Positions 34,473-44,104 of a stretch of 64,000 nucleotides of DNA are shown here, piece after piece. Made by a program: the position numbers and the translations under genes. The stretch is from Streptosporangium saharense (lineage in GTDB: Bacteria > Actinomycetota > Actinomycetes > Streptosporangiales > Streptosporangiaceae): the NCBI RefSeq assembly GCF_014203715.1, contig NZ_JACHJP010000008.1, positions 292,856 through 356,855 of the forward strand. Direction: 5' to 3'. The notes beneath the pieces are model-generated. The model had not been told where the DNA came from. It saw only the letters and a program-made list of their open reading frames with translations, and did not search any database. Position 1 is the stretch's first letter, and each line of letters starts with the position of its first letter.

Positions 34473-35630
34473 TCAGCGGTAGGCGGGGATTCCGGTCAGG
34501 GCTTCGCCGAGGACCAGGGTGTGGATCTCCTGGGTGCCCTCGTAAGTCAATACGCTCTCCAGGTTGTTCATGTGCCTGATCACGGGATACTCCAGCGTGA
34601 TGCCGTTGCCGCCCAGGACCGAGCGGGCCTGGCGGGCGATGTCCAGCGCGGCGCGGACGTTGGCGAGTTTGCCGAAGCTGACCTGCCGGGGGGTGAGGGT
34701 GCCCGCGTCCTTCAGGCGGCCCAGATGGAGGGCGGTGAGCTGCGCCTGGCCGAGGCCGACATACATCCAGGCGAGCTTCTCCTGGGTCAGCTGGAAGGCC
34801 CCGATGGGCTTGCCGAACTGGACGCGGGTCCGCGAGTAGTCGACGGCGGCCTCCAGACAGGCGCGGGCCGCGCCCACGACGCCCCACAGGATGCCGAACC
34901 GGGCCTCGGACAGACACGACAGAGGCCCCTTCAACCCACGCACTCCGGGCAGTACGGCTGCCGCCGGGAGGCGGACGTCGTCGAAATACAGCGACGAGGT
35001 CACCGAGGCTCTCAGGGACATCTTCATGTGGATCTCAGGGGCGGAGAAACCGGGAGTGTCGGTGGGGACGACGAAGCCGCGGATGCCGTCCTCCGTCTGG
35101 GCCCAGACCACGGCGACGTCGGCGACGGAGCCGTTGGTGATCCACATCTTGGAGCCGTTGAGGAGCCAGTCGCCGGAAGGGTCCTGTTTGGCGTGGGTAC
35201 GCATCCCGGCGGGGTCGGAGCCGTGGTCGGGTTCGGTGAGGCCGAAGCAGCCGATCGCCTCCCCGGAGGCCATCCTGGGCAGCCACTCCTCCTTCTGCTC
35301 CGCGGAGCCGTACTTCCAGATGGGGAACATGGCCAGCGAGCCCTGCACGGAGACGAAGGAGCGCAGACCCGAGTCACCCGCCTCAAGCTCCCGGCAGGCG
35401 ATGCCGTAGGAGACGGCGTCGAGGCCCACGCAGCCGTACCCGTCGAGGTGCATGCCGAGCAGGCCGAGTGAGCCGAGGAGCGGCGCCAGTTCGCGGGAGG
35501 GGAAGACCGCCTCCTCGAACCACTCGCCCACGTGGGGGAGCACCTTGTCCGCGACGAACTCGCTCACGGTGTCGCGGATGAGCCGCTGTTCCTCGGAGAA
35601 GCTGTCGTCGACGCGCAGGAGGTCGTCCAT
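34473..35630 (-). CDS. Acyl-CoA dehydrogenase, glutaryl-CoA dehydrogenase-like
   Basis: 385-aa FAD-dependent acyl-CoA dehydrogenase. Signatures are CFGLTEPDHGSDPAGM (first family motif), the WLLNGSKMWITNGSVADV segment and the C-terminal TYEGTQEIHTLVLGEALTG with the catalytic Glu in EGT. The GLTEPDHGSDP form and YSRTRVQFGKPIGAFQLTQEKLA favour the glutaryl-CoA dehydrogenase branch. ATG start 35630 with AGAGAGGA upstream. Stands alone. Confidence 0.9.
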   Translation of the reverse strand: MDDLLRVDDSFSEEQRLIRDTVSEFVADKVLPHVGEWFEEAVFPSRELAPLLGSLGLLGMHLDGYGCVGLDAVSYGIACRELEAGDSGLRSFVSVQGSLAMFPIWKYGSAEQKEEWLPRMASGEAIGCFGLTEPDHGSDPAGMRTHAKQDPSGDWLLNGSKMWITNGSVADVAVVWAQTEDGIRGFVVPTDTPGFSAPEIHMKMSLRASVTSSLYFDDVRLPAAAVLPGVRGLKGPLSCLSEARFGILWGVVGAARACLEAAVDYSRTRVQFGKPIGAFQLTQEKLAWMYVGLGQAQLTALHLGRLKDAGTLTPRQVSFGKLANVRAALDIARQARSVLGGNGITLEYPVIRHMNNLESVLTYEGTQEIHTLVLGEALTGIPAYR

Positions 35631-35750
35631 AAGGTGTTCCTCTCTCATCGGCCCCTGTCAGGGTATTAGCGGTGTCCTAGGAGGGATGTCAGGGTCCTCC
35701 CAGGGGGAATCCTGATGTGAGCGATGTCCCTTTGGGGGCAGTCTGAAGAC

Positions 35751-36203
35751 ATGAACGAAAACGAGTTCTCAGGCGTCAAGCGGCTCCGTCGGACCAGGGA
35801 TGGGCGCATCATCGCGGGTGTGGCCTCCGGGCTCGGACGGTATGTCGGAGTCGACCCCAACATCATCCGCGCGGCCCTGGCCGTCGCCACCTTCTTCGGT
35901 GGTCTCGGCATCGGGATCTACGCGGTCGGCTGGCTGCTGCTGCCCGAGGAGGGCAAGGACTCCTCGATCCTGCAGGACCTGGTCAGCAAGAACAAGGACA
36001 ACCCCGTGTGGCTGGACGCCAAGGCCAAGGCCGAGCAGGGCTGGGCGAAGGCCGAGAGCTGGAGCAGGAACACCGGCCAGCGCGACACCCACCAGGGTTC
36101 CTACCAGGCCCCGGAGTACCCCACCCACCAGGACCCGGTCGCACCCCACCCTGCCCCCGGTACGGCCCCGCGCGACAACGGCGGCCCCGCCCCCCAGGTG
36201 TGA
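35751..36203 (+). CDS. PspC-domain membrane protein
   Basis: 150-aa protein with an N-terminal PspC domain (KRLRRTRDGRIIAGVASGLGRYVGVDPNIIRAALAVATFFGGLGIGIYAVGWLLLPEE), containing two membrane helices, and a Pro/Gln-rich hydrophilic tail of about 75 residues. PspC proteins take part in envelope-stress sensing; in actinomycetes they often accompany kinases, not seen here. Its stop is 2 bases from the convergent MFS gene stop. Confidence 0.88.
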   Translation: MNENEFSGVKRLRRTRDGRIIAGVASGLGRYVGVDPNIIRAALAVATFFGGLGIGIYAVGWLLLPEEGKDSSILQDLVSKNKDNPVWLDAKAKAEQGWAKAESWSRNTGQRDTHQGSYQAPEYPTHQDPVAPHPAPGTAPRDNGGPAPQV

Positions 36204-36204
36204 A

Positions 36205-37500
36205 TCAGGCGGACGTCTCCATACGAGCCATTTCGATGATCTCCTGGCGAGATCGGACCCAGAGCACGGCCAGCGCGGCTGCCAGAAGGAGACCGGCCGC
36301 GCCGGCCAGTGCCACCACGGTCTCGGGACCGAGCCTGTCGGCGGCGGCGCCGCCCACCAGGATGCCGATGCCCTGCGACGCGAGCAGGCCCGAGTGCACG
36401 AGCCCGAAGGCCAGGGCTCTCCGTTCGGCGGGGATGCACTGCACGAACGCGGCGTTCGCCGCAAGCTGGTAGGCCCCGCCGACCCCCGACAGGAACCACA
36501 GGACCAACACCACAACCAGCGGCGGCCGTACGGCACAGGCCACCAGTGGTGCGCACGTCAGCATCGCCAGCCAGCCCATCAGCCGCAGCCGTCTCGACGG
36601 GGTGACGTAGCGGCCGAAGAGGAAGGCACCGACGACAGTCCCGGTGGGCATCGCGGCCATCAGCAGGCCCGCGATGAAGGAGATGCGCTGTGGATCGTCG
36701 GTCAGCGTCGCGGCATAGGGGGTGGCGATCCCCTCAGGAAGCACGTAGAAGCCACATAACCAGGCGAACATGACGAGCGTGCGCAGCCGTCCGTCGCCGA
36801 AGACGAGCTTGGTGCCCGCACGGGTCATGGTCCACATCGAGGGTGAGGCCGTGTCGTCGCGGGCGGGGGCGGGGCGGCGCCGTACACCGGAGACCAGGAT
36901 CAGTGCGGAGGCCAGATAGGTCGCCGCGTCGAGAGCCAGCGCCCGGTACGGTCCCATGCCCATGATCAGGGCGCCACCGACGGCGAAGCCCAGCATCTGG
37001 GCCCCCTGGTTGGTCATGTTCTGCAGGGCGGAGCCGACGACGTAGCGGTCGCCCTCCAGGATCTCGGGCAGCAGCGCGGCCCTGGCGGCCGAGAACGGGG
37101 CGCTGAGCAGCACCACGCAGAAGACCAGGGCGCACAGCGCGGGGAACGGCGTCCCGGGAATCGCCATGAGCGCTACCAGGAGTGCTCTGAGCAGGTCGCA
37201 CAGGATCATGATGTGTCGCCGGGCGTGCCGGTCGGCGAGTGCCGAGAGCAGTGGCCCGCCGATGATCGGGGGAAGGTAGGTCAGGGCGTAGACCGCCGCC
37301 GTGGCCAGGGGGGACTCCGTACGCTGGAAAACCAGCACGGACAACGCGACTCGTGAGAGCTGGTCGCCGAGGAGAGAAAGCCCCTGGGCCATCCAGAGCG
37401 CACGAAACTCGCCAATGGCGATGATTTCGCCATATGTCACTGGGCGCTCGGCGGGGCGGCGGTGCCGCCCGGGTAGCCGACCGGGCCGGGTGGCCGCCAT
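36205..37500 (-). CDS. MFS transporter
   Basis: 431-aa 12-helix major facilitator of the MFS_3/enterobactin-exporter-like type (FRALWMAQGLSLLGDQLSRVALSVLVFQRTESPLATAAVYALTYLPPIIGGPLLSALADR). ATG at 37500 with GGAG 5 bases upstream; the GTG just before TYGEIIAIG is an alternative. Substrate unknown. Confidence 0.88.
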   Translation of the reverse strand: MAATRPGRLPGRHRRPAERPVTYGEIIAIGEFRALWMAQGLSLLGDQLSRVALSVLVFQRTESPLATAAVYALTYLPPIIGGPLLSALADRHARRHIMILCDLLRALLVALMAIPGTPFPALCALVFCVVLLSAPFSAARAALLPEILEGDRYVVGSALQNMTNQGAQMLGFAVGGALIMGMGPYRALALDAATYLASALILVSGVRRRPAPARDDTASPSMWTMTRAGTKLVFGDGRLRTLVMFAWLCGFYVLPEGIATPYAATLTDDPQRISFIAGLLMAAMPTGTVVGAFLFGRYVTPSRRLRLMGWLAMLTCAPLVACAVRPPLVVVLVLWFLSGVGGAYQLAANAAFVQCIPAERRALAFGLVHSGLLASQGIGILVGGAAADRLGPETVVALAGAAGLLLAAALAVLWVRSRQEIIEMARMETSA

Positions 37501-37658
37501 AGGACTCCGCTGGGCTGCAGGCACATTGACTGTGGGTGGTCAGTATGTAACCTACGGTGCCCGGTGAAGCGGCGTCGCGCAACCGAAAGCGACGAAGCCC
37601 CTGCACAGCGTGGTGAAATACTGCGATATTTCCCGTGTAGAGGGTTGTGTCTTGTTGA

Positions 37659-38009
37659 TCACCAGCCGAGCTCGTGCAGCCTGTCGTCGTCGATGCCGAA
37701 GTGGTGACCCACCTCGTGGACCACGGTGATGCGGACCTCGTGCACCACATCACTTTCGGACTTACATATGGAAAGTATGGAGTTACGGTAGATCTCAATG
37801 CGGTCGGGTAACACTCCCGCGTACCAGTCCCCGCGCTCGGTGAGTGGAATCCCGGTGTACAACCCAAGAAGGTCAGGTTCGGGCGGATCGTCCACGACCA
37901 CGACGACCACGTTGTTCATCACTCTCGTCAGCTCGGGAGGGATCGTGTCCAGCGCCTCGGCCACGAGTTCCTCGAACCTCTCTCGCGAGACTTCGATCAC
38001 ACCCGCCAT
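37659..38009 (-). CDS. Zincin-like metallopeptidase-family protein (DUF1025 type)
   Basis: 116-aa protein with HEVGHHFGIDD near the C-terminus, the HExxH zinc motif, preceded by VVHEVRITVVHE. The short form with VMNNVVVVVVDDPPEPDLLGLYTGIPLTERGDWYAG is typical of a compact actinobacterial metallopeptidase family with no known substrate. Divergent from the phosphoesterase gene 34 bases away. Confidence 0.88.
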   Translation of the reverse strand: MAGVIEVSRERFEELVAEALDTIPPELTRVMNNVVVVVVDDPPEPDLLGLYTGIPLTERGDWYAGVLPDRIEIYRNSILSICKSESDVVHEVRITVVHEVGHHFGIDDDRLHELGW

Positions 38010-38043
38010 TGTGCCTCCGGTTTCCGGGTAGAGGGCGGAGCGG

Positions 38044-39561
38044 ATGGATCTCAGAAAGCTCAAGAACCTCGGAAAGCGGGCCAGGCGGCTCCGCAGCTTC
38101 GCCGTGGGACGCGTCATGCGCGGCGCGGCGGTCGTCGCCGTGGCCCTCGCGTCGGCCTGGCTCGGCATCATGCTCGGCGGCCCCGTACGCGCCAACGTCG
38201 GCCCCGTCGAACTCGGTATGACGGCCGAGCCGTCCTGGACGGGGGAGACCGTCCTGGACGCGCATCCGTTCGGCACGCTGCTGTTCGACACCCACGACGC
38301 GCCGGTCGGCCTGCGTCTCACGCTGGAGAACATCAACACCGCCAGGGTCGCCATGATCCTGGACAACCCGCGGATGTCAGCCCGGCTGCCCGCCATGATG
38401 GAGAAGGAACTGCGCGAGGGGGTCAGGACCCTGGTCATCAGGGCCCTGGTGTGCGGCCTCGCGGGGGGCCTGATCGGCTCGCTGATCGTCTTCCGGAGGC
38501 CGGGACCGGCGCTGGCGGGCCTGCTGAGCGCCGTGGTCGCCATCGCGGGCACGGGCGCGGCCGTCGCGCTGACCTTCCGTCCTTCGGCGGTCGTCGAGCC
38601 GAAGTACACCGGCCTGCTCGCCGGGGCGCCCTCCCTGGTGGGTGACGCCGAGTCGATCGTGACGCGGTTCGAGTCGTACCGGACCCAGCTCGCCAAGCTG
38701 GTCAACAACGTCTCCCAGCTCTATGACACGGTCTCGGCCCTGCCGCTGTACGACTCCGACCCGGCCTCGATCAGGATCCTGCACGTCTCGGACATCCACC
38801 TCAATCCGATCGCCTGGAACGTCATCCGCTCGCTCACCGAGCAGTTCAAGATCGACGCGGTCGTGGACACCGGTGACCTGACCGACCACGGGACGGGACC
38901 CGAGGACAAGTTCACCGAGGAGATCAGCCGGCTCGGCCTGCCGTACGTCTTTGTCAGGGGCAACCACGACTCCGGCTCGACCCAGAAGGCGGTCGCGAAG
39001 CAGAAGGGCGCCGTGGTCCTCGACGACACCGTCAAGACCGTGGCGGGGCTGCGCATCTACGGTCTCGGTGATCCCCGGTTCACCCCGGACAAGTCCGTTT
39101 CGGTCGACTCCGACCTTGAGTCGCTGGCGGCCTTCGGGAGCGAGCACGCGGCCAGGCTCGGCCTGGAACGCAAGCCCGTCGACCTCGTCGCCGTGCACGA
39201 CCCGACGATCGCCAGGCAGTTCTCCGGCCGGGCCCCCATGATTCTCGCGGGACACTCCCACGAGAGATCGACCGAACTGCTGCCCTCGGGCACCCGGCTG
39301 CTCGTCCAGGGTTCGACGGGCGGCGCGGGCCTGCGTGCCCTGGAACACGACGAACCGACCCCCGTCGCGGCCTCGGTTCTGTACTTCGACCGCAAGTCAC
39401 ACCGCCTGCGGGCCTGGGACGACATCACCCTGGGAGGGCTGGGGGAACAATCCGTCCAGATCGAGCGTCACGTCGAGAGCGCCCCTGGCCGTACAATTTC
39501 TCCTGGGCCTACGGTCTCCCCGTCTCCAACGGGAGCGACCACCGGCGCCACGCCGCCTTAG
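38044..39561 (+). CDS. Membrane-anchored metallophosphoesterase
   Basis: 505-aa protein: an N-terminal membrane region (helix about 30-48, further helices about 133-175) followed by a calcineurin-like phosphoesterase domain with the full metal-binding set: LHVSDIHLN (about residue 245), VVDTGDLTDHG, VRGNHDSG, and AGHSHERS. A low-complexity Thr/Ser/Pro tail ends it (SPGPTVSPSPTGATTGATPP). Likely faces the outside or is inner-membrane anchored; substrate unknown. Divergent from the zincin gene. Confidence 0.88.
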   Translation: MDLRKLKNLGKRARRLRSFAVGRVMRGAAVVAVALASAWLGIMLGGPVRANVGPVELGMTAEPSWTGETVLDAHPFGTLLFDTHDAPVGLRLTLENINTARVAMILDNPRMSARLPAMMEKELREGVRTLVIRALVCGLAGGLIGSLIVFRRPGPALAGLLSAVVAIAGTGAAVALTFRPSAVVEPKYTGLLAGAPSLVGDAESIVTRFESYRTQLAKLVNNVSQLYDTVSALPLYDSDPASIRILHVSDIHLNPIAWNVIRSLTEQFKIDAVVDTGDLTDHGTGPEDKFTEEISRLGLPYVFVRGNHDSGSTQKAVAKQKGAVVLDDTVKTVAGLRIYGLGDPRFTPDKSVSVDSDLESLAAFGSEHAARLGLERKPVDLVAVHDPTIARQFSGRAPMILAGHSHERSTELLPSGTRLLVQGSTGGAGLRALEHDEPTPVAASVLYFDRKSHRLRAWDDITLGGLGEQSVQIERHVESAPGRTISPGPTVSPSPTGATTGATPP

Positions 39562-39653
39562 CCGGAACGCCGCTTTGGCATCGGGGTCAAAAGTCCCCTA
39601 TGCTTCAGAGGTCTCCAGCGGAAGACGGCAACGGAGCGGGACGCCAGTTCCGA

Positions 39654-39726
39654 GCCCCCATCGTCTAGTGGCCTAGGACACCGCCCTTTCAAGGCGGCGA
39701 CACGGGTTCGAATCCCGTTGGGGGCA
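39654..39726 (+). tRNA. tRNA-Glu (UUC)
   Basis: 73-nt cloverleaf: acceptor GCCCCCA/TGGGGGC, anticodon loop CCTTTCAAG (TTC), T arm ACGGG-TTCGAAT-CCCGT, discriminator A. First of a three-tRNA cluster. Confidence 0.95.
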
Positions 39727-39834
39727 CCTGCTGAGCGAGAGCTCGCCAGGGAAACGGCAGGTCGAAGACCTCCGAAGAACTGGTAGGCTAAGCAAGGCAA
39801 GAAAGACGGAAGCGAAAACTTCCGACAAAAGCAA

Positions 39835-39909
39835 GGTCCTGTAGAGCAGTTTGGAGTGCTCGCCACCCTGTCAAGGTGGAGGTCGCGGGTTCAAGTCCCG
39901 TCAGGACCG
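39835..39909 (+). tRNA. tRNA-Asp (GUC)
   Basis: 75-nt cloverleaf: acceptor GGTCCTG/CAGGACC, anticodon loop CCTGTCAAG (GTC), T arm GCGGG-TTCAAGT-CCCGT, discriminator G. Confidence 0.95.
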
Positions 39910-39937
39910 CTCTGGTAGGTGTTCGATCCACCACCGA

Positions 39938-40011
39938 GGTCAGGTAGCTCAGTTGGTACGAGCGTCCGCCTGAAAAGCGGAAGGTCGGCAGTTCGACCCT
40001 GCCCCTGACCA
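39938..40011 (+). tRNA. tRNA-Phe (GAA), integration target
   Basis: 74-nt cloverleaf: acceptor GGTCAGG/CCTGACC, anticodon loop CCTGAAAAG (GAA), T arm GGCAG-TTCGACC-CTGCC, discriminator A. From position 39965 onward the sequence is repeated exactly at 63539, so the 3' part of this gene is supplied by the integrated element. Confidence 0.95.
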
Positions 40012-40025
40012 CAGCAACTGAGCAG
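39965..40025 (+). repeat. attL core repeat (61 bp)
   Basis: Identical to 63539-63599. Covers the tRNA-Phe sequence from the anticodon arm to the 3' end plus 14 bases beyond. Recombination between the copies would excise the element and leave one tRNA. Confidence 0.9.
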
Positions 40026-40031
40026 TATGGA

Positions 40032-40064
40032 AGCCCCGAACGATCATCGTTCGGGGCTTTTTTG
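40032..40064 (+). terminator. Rho-independent terminator after tRNA-Phe
   Basis: Perfect 13-bp stem AGCCCCGAACGAT/ATCGTTCGGGGCT with a single-base loop, then TTTTTT. A diverged counterpart (AAGCCCCGAAGCG...CGCTCCGGGGC) follows attR at 63604, so the element brings its own terminator for the tRNA cluster. Confidence 0.85.
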
Positions 40065-40070
40065 ATCTTT

Positions 40071-40097
40071 GGTGACAGCAACGCTGACAGCAACGTC
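40071..40097 (+). repeat. Left arm-type repeat (two GACAGCAACG units)
   Basis: Two copies of TGACAGCAACG in tandem, 12 bases apart. The whole 27-base stretch recurs in the same direction at 63436-63462 with one difference, inside the right end. Paired short repeats inside both ends are typical arm-type sites of tyrosine integrases. Confidence 0.65.
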
Positions 40098-40168
40098 TCG
40101 GTGGAACGTGGGCTGGCCTGCTCTTCTCGAAATCCGTGATGCCTCGAACGAGGAGCATCCGGTGACGC

Positions 40169-40188
40169 GGTAAGTGTCGACACTTACC
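40169..40188. promoter_or_regulatory. Perfect 20-bp palindrome, copy 1
   Basis: GGTAAGTGTCGACACTTACC, its own reverse complement. A near-identical copy lies 119 bases further on. Sits between attL and the integrase gene; a repressor or integrase/excisionase binding site is likely. Confidence 0.65.
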
Positions 40189-40287
40189 TGAGGCCGAACC
40201 GGATGGGTGTCGCGAAGCGAGTTCAACGCTGTAGGCAGGGCGGCTAACGGTGCAGGGACATCAAGGTCTCAGGCCCATGTGTGATCG

Positions 40288-40307
40288 GGTAAGTGCTGAC
40301 ACTTACC
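40288..40307. promoter_or_regulatory. 20-bp palindrome, copy 2
   Basis: GGTAAGTGCTGACACTTACC, the same operator as at 40169 with one changed central pair. The rest of 40059-40375 holds no gene that I can support. Confidence 0.6.
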
Positions 40308-40375
40308 TCAATCCCGGGACCAGGACGACTCGCTCGCCGCGAGGCCGAACTGGCCCGGGGGCTACCCGTTCGATC

Positions 40376-40513
40376 TCACTTGTAAAGTGAGATCACCACT
40401 GCGATCACGGTGACTAACCCTGCAATCAGGGTGGTCACCGCCGCAGCGGCGTTAAGGACAGGCAACCGCCGTGCCCACACATCATGGGGTTTGCAGCGAT
40501 GGCGTCCAGCCAT
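40376..40513 (-). CDS. 45-aa single-pass membrane protein
   Basis: MAGRHRCKPHDVWARRLP then one hydrophobic helix (about residues 17-42) ending SLYK. Supported by an excellent ribosome site AAGGAGGT 7 bases before the ATG. Location at the end of the element beside attL is common for tiny AICE membrane proteins; no function assigned. Confidence 0.6.
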   Translation of the reverse strand: MAGRHRCKPHDVWARRLPVLNAAAAVTTLIAGLVTVIAVVISLYK

Positions 40514-40691
40514 CAGCACTACCTCCTTACCCCCGTCAATCATCAGGTGACGGGCGCCCAGACACCTGTGAGCAATGGAGGCAAAGCGATCCACTTTGTG
40601 TGCGCTTGATCCCTATCGTAGACGGGCTGGCTTCAGTACGGTGGCGCATCAGCTCTACTGAGACGTGCCGCACAGAGCTGAGAAATAGCAA

Positions 40692-40717
40692 GACGCCTCG
40701 ACCTAAGCCGAGGCGTC
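40692..40717 (-). terminator. Hairpin terminator after the integrase gene
   Basis: 9-bp stem GACGCCTCG/CGAGGCGTC with an 8-base loop, followed on the minus strand by a T-rich stretch (TTGCTATTT), 15 bases past the integrase stop. Confidence 0.6.
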
Positions 40718-40731
40718 GGAGGACGCTTGTA

Positions 40732-42006
40732 TTACGCCAGAGTCTCGCCAAGTTTCCCGAGCGCGTGACGCTTGTCGTCGAGGGAAACATGGGCGTAGAT
40801 GGTCATGGTCACCTCGATGTCGCTGTGGCCGACGATATCTCGGACGGTCTGGGGCGGTACGCCGAGGTTGAGCAGCAGCGTGACGCAGGTGTGCCGGAGG
40901 TCGTGAAAGCGCATCTCGCCGAGCCCTGCCGCCTCGCGGATGGCTCCCCAGCTTCGCCGGAGGTTGTCCGGCTCCATCGGTGTCCCGCGCCGGGACGGGA
41001 AGACGAGGCTGTTCTCCTCCCAATCCTCCCAGTGGTCGGAGCGCTCGGCGAACTGCCGCCTACGGTGCTCTCGGAGCGCTTCCACGCAGATCGAGGGGAG
41101 CGGGACGGTTCGCTCGGAGTCGTTGGTCTTGGGGCGGACGAACTGGAGACGTCCTCCGACCCGCTGGAGAGTCTGGATCACTTCGAGCTTGGCGCCGTCG
41201 AGGTCGACGTCCACCCAGCGGAGACCGAGGAGCTCCCCGCGCCGCAGACCGAGGCAGAGCGCCAGGACGTAGAGGGCGGACAGCCGGTGTTCCTTGGCGG
41301 CCTTGAGCACGGCGCGGGCCTGGAGCACGGTCAGGCCGCGGTTGACCTTGTACTTGGGCACCGGGACCTTGACCAGCTTGGCCGCGTTGCGGGGGATGAT
41401 CTCCTCGCGTACCGCGGACTCCAGGGCGTTGCGGAGTACGGCGTGCACGGACTGAACCATGCGTGTCGAGAGCCGGGATTCGCAGCACTTGCCGGCCTTG
41501 AGCGCGCAGCAGACGGGCGTCTCGCGTGAGGAGTCCCATCCGTGCTTGCAACATTGGCACTCGGTACGGGTCTGGGTGATGAACAGACGGACGTCCTGGG
41601 CGTTGAGCTTGTTCAGTCGCCGCTTGCCCAGGCCGGGGATCAGATGAAGGCGTACGACGCTCTCGTAGCCCTGATAGGTCTTGGGACGCCGTTCCTCCTT
41701 CACGATGTGCTTGAGCCAGTAGTTCAGGTAGTCGCTGACAGTCCAGTTCTCGGAGGAGACAGGGATGCCCTCGTCCGCGTTCTTCAGGAGCTCAGTCAGC
41801 TTCTTTCGCGCCTCTTCCTGGGAACGGGCCGACCCCTGCACCCGCTTCACGGTTCCGCCGGTCGTGGGCACGAAGGCGGCGTAGCCGTACCGGCCGTCCT
41901 TGCGCGGCCAGATGCTTCCCTCGCCGTTGGAGCGCTTCCGCATACGGCGCCTGCTCTGCCGCTTGGGCTCTTCCCCGGGAGTGTCGAGCGTGGTCCTGGT
42001 CGTCAC
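40732..42006 (-). CDS. int: Tyrosine site-specific integrase
   Basis: 424-aa phage-type integrase. Catalytic residues are present: Arg in CLGLRRGELLGLRW, HxxR in FHDLRHTCVTLLLNLG, His in DIVGHSDIEVT and the Tyr nucleophile in MTIYAHV near the C-terminus. N-terminal arm-binding domain (GEGSIWPRKDGRYGYAAFV) and SAM-like domain precede it. A Cys-rich insert (ECQCCKHGW ... CCALKAGKCC) as in other AICE integrases is seen near the middle. GTG start overlaps the excisionase stop (GTGA). Intact, so likely active on the tRNA-Phe att sites. Confidence 0.93.
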   Translation of the reverse strand: MTTRTTLDTPGEEPKRQSRRRMRKRSNGEGSIWPRKDGRYGYAAFVPTTGGTVKRVQGSARSQEEARKKLTELLKNADEGIPVSSENWTVSDYLNYWLKHIVKEERRPKTYQGYESVVRLHLIPGLGKRRLNKLNAQDVRLFITQTRTECQCCKHGWDSSRETPVCCALKAGKCCESRLSTRMVQSVHAVLRNALESAVREEIIPRNAAKLVKVPVPKYKVNRGLTVLQARAVLKAAKEHRLSALYVLALCLGLRRGELLGLRWVDVDLDGAKLEVIQTLQRVGGRLQFVRPKTNDSERTVPLPSICVEALREHRRRQFAERSDHWEDWEENSLVFPSRRGTPMEPDNLRRSWGAIREAAGLGEMRFHDLRHTCVTLLLNLGVPPQTVRDIVGHSDIEVTMTIYAHVSLDDKRHALGKLGETLA

Positions 42007-42174
42007 GCCGCCTCCATCAGGTTGTGGATGCACTCGGTCACCGCGTCGGCCGGGATGAGGCGACGGCGGCGGATCTTCAGGCTTTGAAGTTCGTTGGAGC
42101 GGATCAGGCAGTAGAGGGTCCATCGACTTACCCGGAGCCGGGCAGCGGCTTCATCGACGGTCAGAAGCAGCCCC

Positions 42175-42182
<8 letters not shown>
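42003..42182 (-). CDS. xis: Excisionase, MerR-like helix-turn-helix
   Basis: 59-aa protein MSEGLLLTVDEAAARLRVSRWTLYCLIRSNELQSLKIRRRRLIPADAVTECIHNLMEAA in outline: an excisionase/HTH_17 fold with the LTVDEAAARLRVSR recognition helix and basic RRRR wing. GTGA overlap with int and an 8-base overlap with the replication gene show tight coupling. Ribosome site AGGAGG lies 7 bases upstream of the ATG. Directs excision together with Int. Confidence 0.85.
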
Positions 42183-43559
<1,377 letters not shown>

Positions 43560-43656
43560 GATGGTCTCCTCCTTTCACTCGTTCGGGTGAGGGGGATGGC
43601 CCCCGACCTGGCGGGCGTCTTGGCGGATGTACGGCCAGGCCGGGGGCGCCGACGGC

Positions 43657-43797
43657 TCAGCAGAAGCCGAGGCCGTCGCAGTGTTCGCAGGTGGTGCCGT
43701 AGCTGTCGCTTCCGGTGCCGCCGCAGGTGCAGCACCGCCACCACCGGGACGGGATCTCAGCCGGTGTCACCGGCTCGTCGGGCGGCTCAGGACCCAT
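43657..43797 (-). CDS. Small zinc-ribbon-like protein
   Basis: 46-aa protein ending CCTCGGTGSDSYGTTCEHCDGLGFC, a CxxCxGxG...CxxCxGxGxC repeat like the DnaJ zinc finger. Starts at an ATG that overlaps the previous stop by 11 bases. Often found in AICE transfer/replication modules; role unknown. Confidence 0.55.
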   Translation of the reverse strand: MGPEPPDEPVTPAEIPSRWWRCCTCGGTGSDSYGTTCEHCDGLGFC

Positions 43798-44089
43798 GCG
43801 GTGGCTTGGCGATGCTGAGGATGGCGGTCCACTCGACGTGGACAGGGCCGAAGCAGCGCGAGATCGTGTAGAGGCCCAGCGGCAGCAGCCGCAGGTCCAC
43901 GGAGGTGCCGCACAGGGCGGCGATCCGGTCGATCTCGGCGCACAGGTCGTCGTCGGTGCCCTGCTCGGGGTAGTAGGTGACGATCGTCGAGTCCGTCGGG
44001 ACGGGAACGGCGGGGTTGGCCTCCAGAAAGAAGGCCAGGTCGCGCAGGCCGCCGATGAAGGCGGTACGGCGCTGGGTGTCGGTGGACAT
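43787..44089 (-). CDS. Hypothetical AICE protein, 100 aa
   Basis: Starts MSTDTQRRTAFIGGLRDLAFFLEANPAVPVP; contains EQGTDDDLCAEIDRIAALCGTSVDLRLLPLGLYTI and ends VEWTAILSIAKPPHGS. No family recognised; mixed helix and strand, soluble. Lies in the same direction as spread, zinc-ribbon and Rep genes, with GGAGAA before its ATG. Confidence 0.65.
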   Translation of the reverse strand: MSTDTQRRTAFIGGLRDLAFFLEANPAVPVPTDSTIVTYYPEQGTDDDLCAEIDRIAALCGTSVDLRLLPLGLYTISRCFGPVHVEWTAILSIAKPPHGS

Positions 44090-44104
44090 GATCGGTTCTC
44101 CTCT

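Noticed and set aside
40059..40375. Palindromes near attL considered as CRISPR-like or iteron array
   Set aside because: Only two copies with unrelated spacer sequence; no repeat series and no cas gene.
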